Assembly (NCBI GenBank): GCA_012729015.1
Contig: JAAYDY010000109.1
Span: forward strand, 1 to 62,456
From: Phycisphaerae bacterium
GTDB lineage: Bacteria; Planctomycetota; Phycisphaerae; FEN-1346; JAACEH01
Direction: 5' to 3'
DNA length: 62,456 nt
The number at the start of each line of letters is the position of its first letter. Position 1 is the first letter of the stretch. The notes beneath the pieces are model-generated. The model did no database searches. It saw only the letters and a program-made list of their open reading frames with translations, and was not told the DNA's origin. A program made the translations under genes and the position numbers. Shown one piece after another: positions 53,644 through 61,108 of this stretch.

Positions 53644-54363
53644 CTACGATTGCAGGATGCAACGATGGCTCTTGCGGCGGCGGACGGCCAGCAGGCACAG
53701 GCCGACACCCAGGACCGATGCGGAAGCGGGTTCGGGGATGATGATGGATTCGACGGCGATGTTGTCCACGTACATGCTGTTGCTGAGCACCGTGCTGTAG
53801 CCACGGAACATGACGGACATGAACGATTCGTCCGCAGGAGCATTGTACTCGAGAGTGACGAACCCCGGGCTGCTGGCCGTGCCCCATGGAGCCGTGGCGT
53901 CGCCGATGAAGTCGCCGAGGCCGAAGAGGCTGCTGTAGGCCATGAGGCAGGCCGTGTCGCTATCCTGGCCGAAGTCGGTGAACTGGAGTCGGACGTAAGT
54001 CAACGGCAGCGAGAACGAGGCGATAAACCAGTTGTCCGTCGGTGTTTCCCATCCGAACCAGGGGTCCAGGGCGCGTGTGCCCCATTGCGGCGCGAAGGCC
54101 GGCTGCGTCACCTCGATGACGTCAAAGGGAGCCCAGTCGTTGCGCGTGACGAACATGGTGATCATGCCGACGCTGCATTCCAGAAACTCGTGGCCGCCAG
54201 GATGGACGAACCGTTCGCTGGTGGCGGCGCATTCCTCGAAATCGAAGACGACCAGGTCGGCCCTTGCCGGTGGCGAGCCAGTCAGAACGATGGCCATGCC
54301 CATGCACAGGGCCGCCAGACGTGTCACTTGTGTTCCCCCGATGCCCAACGTAGGCTCCTTCAT
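53644..54363 (-). CDS. PEP-CTERM sorting-domain protein
   Basis: The 239-aa protein has a signal peptide, a beta-rich middle, and the C-terminal PEP-CTERM tripartite tag: IPEPASAS, a hydrophobic helix and the basic RRRK. Exosortase-type enzymes cut at such tags. ATG 54363 is used, but a TTG at 54348 has AAGGAG at an ideal 6 nt and may be real. A sigma-54-type promoter lies 170 bp upstream. Confidence 0.8.
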   Translation of the reverse strand: MKEPTLGIGGTQVTRLAALCMGMAIVLTGSPPARADLVVFDFEECAATSERFVHPGGHEFLECSVGMITMFVTRNDWAPFDVIEVTQPAFAPQWGTRALDPWFGWETPTDNWFIASFSLPLTYVRLQFTDFGQDSDTACLMAYSSLFGLGDFIGDATAPWGTASSPGFVTLEYNAPADESFMSVMFRGYSTVLSNSMYVDNIAVESIIIPEPASASVLGVGLCLLAVRRRKSHRCILQS

Positions 54364-54533
54364 TCCTGCACTGAGCGTTCCGTGCCACACGGTCGATGAC
54401 GCCTGGCCACTCCGTGCCAGACACGCAACGATGCCGGCTCTGGCGGGTGCGCCACGCGACTTGCGTGAGCCGCCACAAACCTGGAAGGCCGCCGGGCCTG
54501 AACGGGCCGGGAATCCTTCAAACGTTGGAAAAC

Positions 54534-54549
54534 GCAAACGTTGTGCCAA
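54534..54549 (-). promoter_or_regulatory. Sigma-54-type promoter of the PEP-CTERM gene
   Basis: On the minus strand TTGGCACAACGTTTGC has the -24 (TGGCAC) and -12 (TTGC) elements with the exact GG-N10-GC spacing of RpoN promoters. The start would be near 54522. Confidence 0.65.
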
Positions 54550-54810
54550 TTGCCTGGCGGATCGCCTCGCAGGCGGTAGGGTATGGTTACACAATCAGTT
54601 ACGGCGGCGTGTTGCGTGGAAGCAACGCCCCGGAAGAACCTGCATGGCGTAGGGGCAACGGTGCTGTCGTGGCGTCGCCGCCACGGGCAGGGCGTCACGG
54701 GGTCTTGTTGCACGGCCCATACCACCAGGGTCACAAGAGGACAACGGGCACGTCTGACGGTGTGCTGCATGGCCCCCAACCGTGAATGGGAGTCGGCGCG
54801 GGAGCGGTTT
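54550..54810. other. Intergenic stretch upstream of the PEP-CTERM gene
   Basis: No credible gene is seen; the open frames here are shadows. Activator sites for the sigma-54-type promoter may lie here, but none was recognised. Confidence 0.4.
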
Positions 54811-55266
54811 TCAGCGTGGTGGGGCCTGCCTCTGATGTTCGCTGAGTTCGGCAGCCATGATCTCCCCGAATGCCATATCGTCCTCCTTGAGTTGGGCGGC
54901 CATCACGTCGCGGAGACTGATCAGACCGACGAGGCGTCCGTCCTGAACGACGGCGAGGTGGCGGAAATGGCCCTTCTTGAGCCGCAGCGCGCACTGGTCC
55001 ACGGGCTCGTCGAGCCGACAGGTCTTGACGGGCGAACTCATCACGTCGCCCAGTCGCGTGGTGTGGGGATCGCGACCGACGGCGACAACGCGTTGCAGGA
55101 GGTCGCGTTCGGTGAAGATGCCGACGGGCGTGTCGCCGTCGCGGACAACAATGGAACCGATGACCGCCCTGGACATGATCTGGGCAGCTTCGGTGACCGT
55201 GATTTCGGGCGATGTCATGACGACGTCGGGCTGCTTGACGCGCAGAATGTCGTGAATCCTGAGCAT
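54811..55266 (-). CDS. CBS-domain protein
   Basis: The 151-aa protein consists of two CBS motifs (for example ITVTEAAQIMSRAVIGSIVV and HFRHLAVVQDGRLVGLISLRD), which form one adenosyl-nucleotide-binding Bateman module with no other domain. AGGAGG is 6 nt before ATG 55266. Confidence 0.88.
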   Translation of the reverse strand: MLRIHDILRVKQPDVVMTSPEITVTEAAQIMSRAVIGSIVVRDGDTPVGIFTERDLLQRVVAVGRDPHTTRLGDVMSSPVKTCRLDEPVDQCALRLKKGHFRHLAVVQDGRLVGLISLRDVMAAQLKEDDMAFGEIMAAELSEHQRQAPPR

Positions 55267-55471
55267 GGGGGCCTCCTGTTCTGCGGATGGACCGCAGCCC
55301 CGGCAGCCGCCCGTGGCGGCCTGCGACGGGGCCTGCAACGCATATACACTCGACCGTTCATCGGCAAGTTGGCGCGTATTTGCCCGGCAATTCGCCGGAC
55401 AGGGCAGGATCGGGCCGTCTGGATCGCCAGGAAGGGGGGGCGGCAGCGGAAATTAGGGGGAATTCCGCACG

Positions 55472-55630
55472 TCAGTCGAGGTAATCGCGGGTCAGGCGGT
55501 ACGCGACATAGATGGCCGCCAGACCGCCTATCGTGCTTCCCACCAGGGCCATCCAGATGTTGACCTTGGCGCCCAGCCACCAGCCGAGAGCGCTTCCGAC
55601 TGCCATTGCGATGAACATCACCGACTTCAC
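55472..55630 (-). CDS. Small glycine-zipper membrane protein (52 aa)
   Basis: A short frame from GTG 55630 reads MKSVMFIAMAVGSALGWW and continues LGAKVNIWMALVG, then STIGGLAAIYVAYRLTRDYLD. It has two hydrophobic segments with glycine spacing (GSALGWWLG; GSTIGGLA). AGGAGG lies 9 nt upstream, which is strong support for such a short gene. It is between the CBS protein and rpoD. The function is unknown. Confidence 0.65.
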   Translation of the reverse strand: MKSVMFIAMAVGSALGWWLGAKVNIWMALVGSTIGGLAAIYVAYRLTRDYLD

Positions 55631-55781
55631 GCTTCATGACCTCCTGGCCTGAAGATGTGCCGCCGAGGCATTGCCCATGCGGCGGAAGAGCACTATACCG
55701 CGCGGCGGCAAAAAGAAGAAGACGCGAGCGTCGCAGGTCTCGCGTCTTCGGGAAAAGCCGTTGCCGCGTGAGGCGTCGGAG

Positions 55782-57416
55782 CTATTCCATCCGCTCCACC
55801 GTGGCGCCGTCGAGGAACCCTTCGAGCTTGCGGGCCCGCACCGGGTGCTGGAGTTTGCGAATGGCCTTGGCCTCGATCTGCCGCACGCGCTCGCGCGTGA
55901 CCTTGAAGATGCGGCCGACCTCTTCGAGGGTATACGTGTAACCGTCGCCGATGCCGTAGCGCAGCTTGATGATTTCGCGCTCGCGGTAGGTGAGGGTCTT
56001 CAGGACGCTCTCGATGCGGTCGCGGAGCATTTCCTGCGTGGCGGCCGTGACGGGGCTCTCGACGGAGTCGTCCTCGATGAAGTCGCCGAAGTACGAGTCC
56101 TCGCTCTCGCCGACGGGACGATCGAGGGAGATCGGGTGCCGCGAAATCTTCATGACGCGCCGCGCCTCGCTGACGCTCATGTTGCCCTTGTGGGCGATCT
56201 CCTCGATGGAGGGCTCGCGGCCGTTCTCCTGGAGCAGCTGTTTGGCGATGTTGCGCAGCTTGGTCATCGTCTCGATCATGTGGACCGGGATGCGGATCGT
56301 CCGGGCCTGGTCGGCGATGCTGCGCGTGATGGCCTGACGAATCCACCACGTGGCGTAGGTCGAGAACTTGTAGCCGCGACGGTACTCGTACTTGTCCACG
56401 GCCCGCATGAGGCCGGTGTTGCCTTCCTGGATGAGGTCGAGGAAGGGCAGGCCGCGGTTGCGGTACTTCTTGGCGATGGAGACCACCAGTCGGAGGTTGC
56501 CGCCGCTGAGCTTGCGTTTGACGTCCTCGTACTCGGCGTGGCACTTCTCGATCCGCTGAACGCGTGCGGCCAGGCTGGCGGAGTTCTCGCAGACGAGGTT
56601 CTCCAGGCCCTGGAGCTCTTCCCTGAGGGTCTTGACCTCGCCGTCGTCGCCGCCGGAGAGGCTCAGCTCGGTGATGGTGCGCTCGAGGTCCTGCATCTTC
56701 TCGCTGATGGCCTTGAGCTTCTTCATCAGTGGCACGATCTTGCCCGTGCGCAGCGAAAGCTCTTCGAGCAGGGTGACGCACTTGCGGCGTCGGGCCTGCA
56801 TCTGCTTCTTGATGTCGCGTTTGCGGTCGGCCGAGATCGAGTTGGCGACCATGGCCGTGTAATCGTCGCGGTTGCGGTCCATGAGCACCTGGGCCGTCCG
56901 CAGGTTGGTCGGCAGACGCTCGGTGATGGTTTCCTTGGCCAGGTTCTCGGAGATGCTGATCTTCATCGTCCGGTCGAACGGCAGCAGGCCGCGGTCCACC
57001 TGGCTCAGAATGTCGATGGCCGTGGAGATGCTGAGCATGCTTTCGAGAACCTTGCGACGAAACTGCTTCCGCGTCAGTTCGATCTTCTTGGCCAGGGAGA
57101 TTTCCTGCTCGCGCGTCAACAGGGGGATTTCGCCCATCTGCGTCAGGTACATGCGCACAGGGTCGTCGATCCGCTTCGAGACGTTCTCCTCGTCGGCAAT
57201 CTTGGCAGCCGGCTCGGTCTCGACGCGCGCATAGGTGTTGTCCATCACCTCGGACTCGTCCACGAGGTCCACGCCCAGGTCGTCCAGTTCGGTCAGAATC
57301 TGGTCCAGACGGTCCGCGCTGACGAGGTCGTCAGGCAACATCTCGTTGATCTCTTCGTAGGTCAGGTAGCCTTTCTGCTTACCCTTCTCGAAGAGCGATT
57401 TGACTTGCAGTTCCAT
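55782..57416 (-). CDS. rpoD: RNA polymerase sigma-70 factor
   Basis: This is the main housekeeping sigma factor. The 544-aa protein has region 1.1-like acidic N-terminal part, 1.2 (DPVRMYLTQMGEIPLLTREQE), region 2 (NLRLVVSIAKKYRNRGLPFL, FSTYATWWIRQAITR), region 3 and region 4.2 (TLEEVGRIFKVTRERVRQIE). It sits 58 nt after dnaG. Confidence 0.96.
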   Translation of the reverse strand: MELQVKSLFEKGKQKGYLTYEEINEMLPDDLVSADRLDQILTELDDLGVDLVDESEVMDNTYARVETEPAAKIADEENVSKRIDDPVRMYLTQMGEIPLLTREQEISLAKKIELTRKQFRRKVLESMLSISTAIDILSQVDRGLLPFDRTMKISISENLAKETITERLPTNLRTAQVLMDRNRDDYTAMVANSISADRKRDIKKQMQARRRKCVTLLEELSLRTGKIVPLMKKLKAISEKMQDLERTITELSLSGGDDGEVKTLREELQGLENLVCENSASLAARVQRIEKCHAEYEDVKRKLSGGNLRLVVSIAKKYRNRGLPFLDLIQEGNTGLMRAVDKYEYRRGYKFSTYATWWIRQAITRSIADQARTIRIPVHMIETMTKLRNIAKQLLQENGREPSIEEIAHKGNMSVSEARRVMKISRHPISLDRPVGESEDSYFGDFIEDDSVESPVTAATQEMLRDRIESVLKTLTYREREIIKLRYGIGDGYTYTLEEVGRIFKVTRERVRQIEAKAIRKLQHPVRARKLEGFLDGATVERME

Positions 57417-57474
57417 TACGTGCTGCCGCTCCTGTGTGTGCGTCCGGACATCCTGTCGCCGGGCGTCTTTCTGG

Positions 57475-59337
57475 TCATTGTTTCGCCGTCATCCCTGGCG
57501 GCAGGAACCCATGCCTGTCTTGCCGCAACTGCTGCAACCTTCGAAGTGCCTCGCGACGTTCCTCCTCGTTTTCGCCGGCCGAGATCTGGCTTCGCACTTT
57601 CGCCAGCTCGTCCCGCTCGTCCAATCGGTTGAGGGTCGCCAGGGCATCCTCCAGCATGGTTGTCAGCTTCTCGCGGTCCGGTCCCGCGTCCGGCACATCG
57701 CCGGCCAGGTCCGACGCCAGTCGGGCCACCGCTTCGTCCTGAAGGTGGCCCCACAACACCGGCAGTCCCTCGTCCTGAAGGCGCCGGTCCAACTCCACAA
57801 GCTTCCCGTACAGCGTCTGATGAGCCGCGGCGAGCATCCTTTCCGGAGGCCACCGCTCGGCCGTGGCGGCAATCCGCTCGGGCCAGGCCATCAGCACCTG
57901 CAATATTAGACGCTCCGCACGGCTACGCAGGTCGGCCGAAATCCCCCGATCCGTCGGGCTGTCCGCGGGAGGCTCGTCCGTCTGCTCATACTGCCGAGCC
58001 TGTCCGGCGGCTCTGCGGCTCAGGGCCGTGAGACGCTCGCGAAGGCTCTGCTCGGCCACGCCCAGCACCTGGGCCATCCGGGCCAGCACCAGATCGCGAC
58101 GCAACGGGTCCCCACCCTGGGACCACGCCGGCTGCGCGGCGATGGTTTCGAGCATAGCCTCCACGGCCCGTCGCCGGCCCGCCACCGTATCCGAGGCGGC
58201 AAACTGTTGACGCACCAGACGCCACTTGTATTCCATGGCATCCGGGGACGCGTCGACCAGGGCCAGAAATTCGTCCTTGCGTCCCTGGGCCAGGAAGTCG
58301 CACGGGTCGAGGTTGTCGGGCAACGTCACGATCCGGACGCCGAGTTCCTCGGCCAGGAAGACGGCCAGGGCGCGGTCGGCGGCATTCTGGCCGGCCAGGT
58401 CGCCGTCAAAAATCAGGACGACCTCGTCGACGTACCGCTTCAGGAGCCGCACGTGACCGGCCGTCAGGCTGGTGCCGAGGGTCGCCACGACGTTGGCCAG
58501 GCCCACCTGCTGGGCCATGAGGCAGTCGGTGTATCCCTCGACGACAATGGCCCTTCGGGCCGCGGTCATGGCGTCGCGAGCGGCCGTCAGACCGTACAGA
58601 TTGAAGCTCTTGTTAAAGATCATCGTGTCCGGCGAGTTCAGGTACTTGGCCGGATCGTCGCCCAGCGTTCGGCCGCCAAAGGCAATGGGCCGATTGAGGG
58701 CGTCGTAAATCGGGAACATCGCCCGATTGCGGAACCGGTCGTAATGGCCGGGCCCCTGATTCCGCGGTATGGCGAGGCCGGCGGCCTCGAGCAGGGCAAT
58801 ATCGATGCTTCGCCTGGCAGCCGCACGAACGAGCGTGTCCCATGCATCGGGGACGAAGCCCAGGTGAAACCGCTCGATGGTCTCGGCCGTGAAGCCTCGC
58901 CGCGTCAGGTACTCGCGGCCGGGGCGTCCCACGGTGTCGTCGGCCAGCAGCCTTTCGAACAGCCGGGCGGCCCAGGCGGTTGCCTTGAACACGCGCGATC
59001 GGTCGATGCCGCCGTCGGCGTCGCCGCCGCGAGTCTGCTCCTCCTCAATGCGGACGCCGGCACGCTCAGCCAGCATCCGGACGGCCTCGGGAAACGTGAT
59101 GCTCTCCCGGGCCATGACAAACTGAAAGACCGAGCCTCCCTTGCCGCAACCGAAGCACTTGAAAATCTGCTTCGACGGGCTGACGTAGAAACTCGGGGTC
59201 TTCTCCTGGTGAAACGGGCAACAGGCCTTATAGTCCTTGCCCGACCGCTTCAGCGGCAGGTACGAGGAGACGACCTCGACGATATCGTTCGCCCGCTGGA
59301 CCTCCTCAATAGTGGCTTCAGACAACTTGCCGGCCAC
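57475..59337 (-). CDS. dnaG: DNA primase
   Basis: The enzyme makes RNA primers for replication. The 620-aa protein has the zinc-binding domain (CCPFHQEKTPSF and IFKCFGCGKGG), the RNA polymerase core, and the TOPRIM motifs VVEGYTDCLM and IFDGDLAGQ. GTG at 59337 is chosen because AGGTGA is 5 nt upstream. The ORF can be extended to 59451 but that part is not conserved. It leads an operon with rpoD; no rpsU is seen ahead of it. Confidence 0.95.
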   Translation of the reverse strand: MAGKLSEATIEEVQRANDIVEVVSSYLPLKRSGKDYKACCPFHQEKTPSFYVSPSKQIFKCFGCGKGGSVFQFVMARESITFPEAVRMLAERAGVRIEEEQTRGGDADGGIDRSRVFKATAWAARLFERLLADDTVGRPGREYLTRRGFTAETIERFHLGFVPDAWDTLVRAAARRSIDIALLEAAGLAIPRNQGPGHYDRFRNRAMFPIYDALNRPIAFGGRTLGDDPAKYLNSPDTMIFNKSFNLYGLTAARDAMTAARRAIVVEGYTDCLMAQQVGLANVVATLGTSLTAGHVRLLKRYVDEVVLIFDGDLAGQNAADRALAVFLAEELGVRIVTLPDNLDPCDFLAQGRKDEFLALVDASPDAMEYKWRLVRQQFAASDTVAGRRRAVEAMLETIAAQPAWSQGGDPLRRDLVLARMAQVLGVAEQSLRERLTALSRRAAGQARQYEQTDEPPADSPTDRGISADLRSRAERLILQVLMAWPERIAATAERWPPERMLAAAHQTLYGKLVELDRRLQDEGLPVLWGHLQDEAVARLASDLAGDVPDAGPDREKLTTMLEDALATLNRLDERDELAKVRSQISAGENEEERREALRRLQQLRQDRHGFLPPGMTAKQ

Positions 59338-59576
59338 AGCGTCACCTGTCTGTGCCGGGTCACCGAGCGTTCCGCAATCGGGTGCGGATGAACGGTATTC
59401 GTCCGGCCGTGGGTCGAAAAAAGTAGCCCGGCCAGCATTCGTCCGGGCCACGTCACCTGCTCAAGCGGCGATTCAGGGTGCAGCCCCACCGTCCCACTGG
59501 GCAGATACAGGTCCAGAACCCTGCGCGAACCCTTACCGCACCACTGTCACCCTGACGGTACCTCTGAAACCGTACA

Positions 59577-59605
59577 AGTATAGCTCACGGGGGGAGCACA
59601 GTCAA
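59577..59605 (-). promoter_or_regulatory. dnaG-rpoD promoter
   Basis: On the minus strand TTGACT (59605-59600) and TATACT (59582-59577) are 17 bp apart, a near-consensus sigma-70 promoter about 240 bp before the GTG start. Confidence 0.7.
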
Positions 59606-59856
59606 GGCGTGCGACGCATTGGCGATGCTGAAATCGCGGAATCGGGACTTCTGTGGAGGCGGTGTAACTGGTTTCTTTGGCGTTCCTTAGGATGGCACAA
59701 GGGGCTGTGACGAGGGTGCTTGGCGGAAAAAGCGGGGGATCTTGACTTCCGGGTCAGGCTTTACCAGGTGTCCAGCGGGCGGGACCGGCCGCGCTCGGCG
59801 GCGGGCGGGTGTTGCGGGAGGAGTGAACCGGCCGCCTGTCGTGGCTGCGGGACGGG
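59606..59856. other. Intergenic stretch, no gene seen
   Basis: No open frame with a Shine-Dalgarno was found, and no RNA family was recognised. Confidence 0.4.
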
Positions 59857-59884
59857 TTGACGGTGGGCGGCAAGTCGCTATACT
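59857..59884 (+). promoter_or_regulatory. Promoter of the 59-aa cysteine-rich protein
   Basis: TTGACG (59857-59862) and TATACT (59879-59884) are 16 bp apart. Transcription would start near 59891. Confidence 0.65.
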
Positions 59885-59952
59885 CGCTTGTGGCACGGGC
59901 AGGGGACGGGACCGGGCGTTGGTGCGAGCGATGGATCGGGAGGGAGCGTCGG

Positions 59953-60132
59953 ATGAGATGGTGCGATTTGGATTGCCCCGAGGCGACGTGGCCTGAGAGC
60001 AAGGATCTCAGCGGCGCTTGCCGGACGTTTCAAGCCCTGTTTTGTCGGAAGCTTGGTCGGGTGGTTCAGAAGAACGGTCTGTGCCAGTGCCCGTCGGAGC
60101 AGGCGAAAGGGCCGGAAGGTGCGCAACCCTAG
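59953..60132 (+). CDS. Cysteine-rich small protein (59 aa)
   Basis: The 59-aa protein has six cysteines: MRWCDLDCPEATWPESKDLS, then GACRTF, FCRKL and CQC near the end. It has the plan of short conserved hypothetical proteins with a WCD..C...P...CRTF.A..C pattern, perhaps metal-binding. GGGAGGGAG ends 6 nt before ATG 59953, and a clear promoter lies upstream. Upstream codons in the longer frame are not used. Confidence 0.65.
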   Translation: MRWCDLDCPEATWPESKDLSGACRTFQALFCRKLGRVVQKNGLCQCPSEQAKGPEGAQP

Positions 60133-60365
60133 GTGCGGCAAAGGGCTGCGTCGGTTGCCGGGCTCGCCTGGGGTGCGTAACGGGTGTTATCCGGTGACGT
60201 TATCTGTTACATGGCCCCAGGCGAACCTTGCACAGTAGAATCGGCACAATCCTGTGAACAATGTCAATGCCAACAAGCGTGTGTTCGGCGTAAGGGCTTT
60301 TTTGTAAGGGAGTTCGGTGTTTTTCGAGGGGCTTGAGATTCGTTCGGCAAGGTCGGGATATTGTC
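60133..60365. other. Intergenic stretch after the cysteine-rich gene
   Basis: A weak stem (GCC.ACA/TGT..GGC) before TTTTTT near 60298 might end the cysteine-rich gene transcript. No gene was seen. Confidence 0.35.
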
Positions 60366-60394
60366 TTGCAATTCGCGGGTCGCTGTCGTATATT
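60366..60394 (+). promoter_or_regulatory. Promoter of the candidate small RNA
   Basis: TTGCAA (60366-60371) and TATATT (60389-60394) are 17 bp apart. The start would be near 60401. Confidence 0.65.
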
Positions 60395-60400
60395 CTTAAC

Positions 60401-60662
60401 AGAGTTGCCCTGGTGCGGGGCGACTGGCCCATATGTGGGTCGGCCGTGCGGGAAAGTGATGTGTCAAAACTCCCTGCCTTGCCGAAGGCGGGGACATAGT
60501 TGATCTTCAGACAGTGGGACTCCTTGACTGACACCTGCGATTGACACGTGACAACTGTCATGATCAGCAACTGTGAGTGTCACCGTGGGACAACTTGATC
60601 GGCACCTTGATACCCACTGTCCACGAGGCCGTCGCAACCCAGCGTTCGACGGCCTTTTTTTT
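60401..60662 (+). ncRNA. Candidate structured small RNA (~260 nt)
   Basis: A sigma-70-type promoter lies just before it and a textbook rho-independent terminator ends it, with no good reading frame between. It can fold into a hairpin near 60430 (CCCA/TGGG), another near 60475-60493 (CCTGCCTT/AAGGCGG), and a long-range stem GACAGTGGG (60510-60518) with CCCACTGTC (60613-60621). Repeated TGACAC/GTGTCA inside that domain can pair further. It does not carry RNase P, tmRNA or SRP landmarks. A 6S-like RNA is possible but not shown. Confidence 0.5.
60626..60662 (+). terminator. Rho-independent terminator
   Basis: AGGCCGTCG (60626-60634) and CGACGGCCT (60647-60655) form a perfect 9-bp stem, followed by a run of T. 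Confidence 0.85.
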
Positions 60663-60928
60663 ATCCACAAAGGGGCTGCGCGGCATCGCCGCGTGTGACC
60701 GCCCGTTCCTGTTGGTCGCCCAAGCCGAGGGCGGCTGTGGCACATTTCTTTCCAGTGGCTGAATCCGCAGGTGGCACACTCTGGCGTCGGCTTCGCCGCC
60801 GCTCCAGAGTGTGGGACCCAACGCGCCGTCTCGACCGTGGCGGTGCTCCAGGCTCTGTCCGAGACCCGTAGCGTGGTCATCATGCTCATGAGTGCCACGG
60901 GCAGGAAAGGCCGCGGAGGGCACAGAAC
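60663..60928. other. Intergenic stretch between the terminator and repeat copy 3
   Basis: No gene was recognised; short frames on both strands have no Shine-Dalgarno. A partial repeat-like phrase (GTGCCACGGGCAGG) is near 60892. Confidence 0.4.
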
Positions 60929-60968
60929 GCAGGGCCAGGAGTCCCCTGGCACTCACGGGCAAGATGCC
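60929..60968. repeat. Dispersed palindromic repeat, copy 3 (cut by the IS)
   Basis: Read on the minus strand it matches the two-hairpin core of copies 1 and 2, for example CACTCACGGGCAAGATGCC. It stops where the IS4 terminal repeat begins, so half of the first stem is missing. Confidence 0.7.
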
Positions 60969-60986
60969 AATACTGTCCGGGACGTT

Positions 60987-61059
60987 GGGGGGGTGGGGCG
61001 AGGGGGACGGCGTGTGGGGCGTCAGGGAGTCATGGGATGTGGGGCGGGGGCGGGATGGG
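60987..61059 (+). other. G-run clusters (possible G-quadruplexes) in the IS left end
   Basis: Runs of three to seven G occur at 60987-61019 and again at 61034-61059, each with at least four runs close together. This stretch lies between the left terminal repeat and the transposase stop. Confidence 0.45.
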
Positions 61060-61108
61060 CGCATGCGGCGGCGGTCGGTTCGCCTCGGGCAGGAAGAGGG
61101 CGTCGAGG

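Noticed and set aside
54583..55563. 326-codon plus-strand frame across the CBS-domain gene
   Set aside because: Most of it is antisense to the CBS protein; the rest has no support.
59452..60928. RNase P RNA, tmRNA or SRP RNA in the sparse region
   Set aside because: None of the short conserved landmarks of these RNAs was seen; only the promoter-terminator unit at 60.4-60.66 kb is supported.
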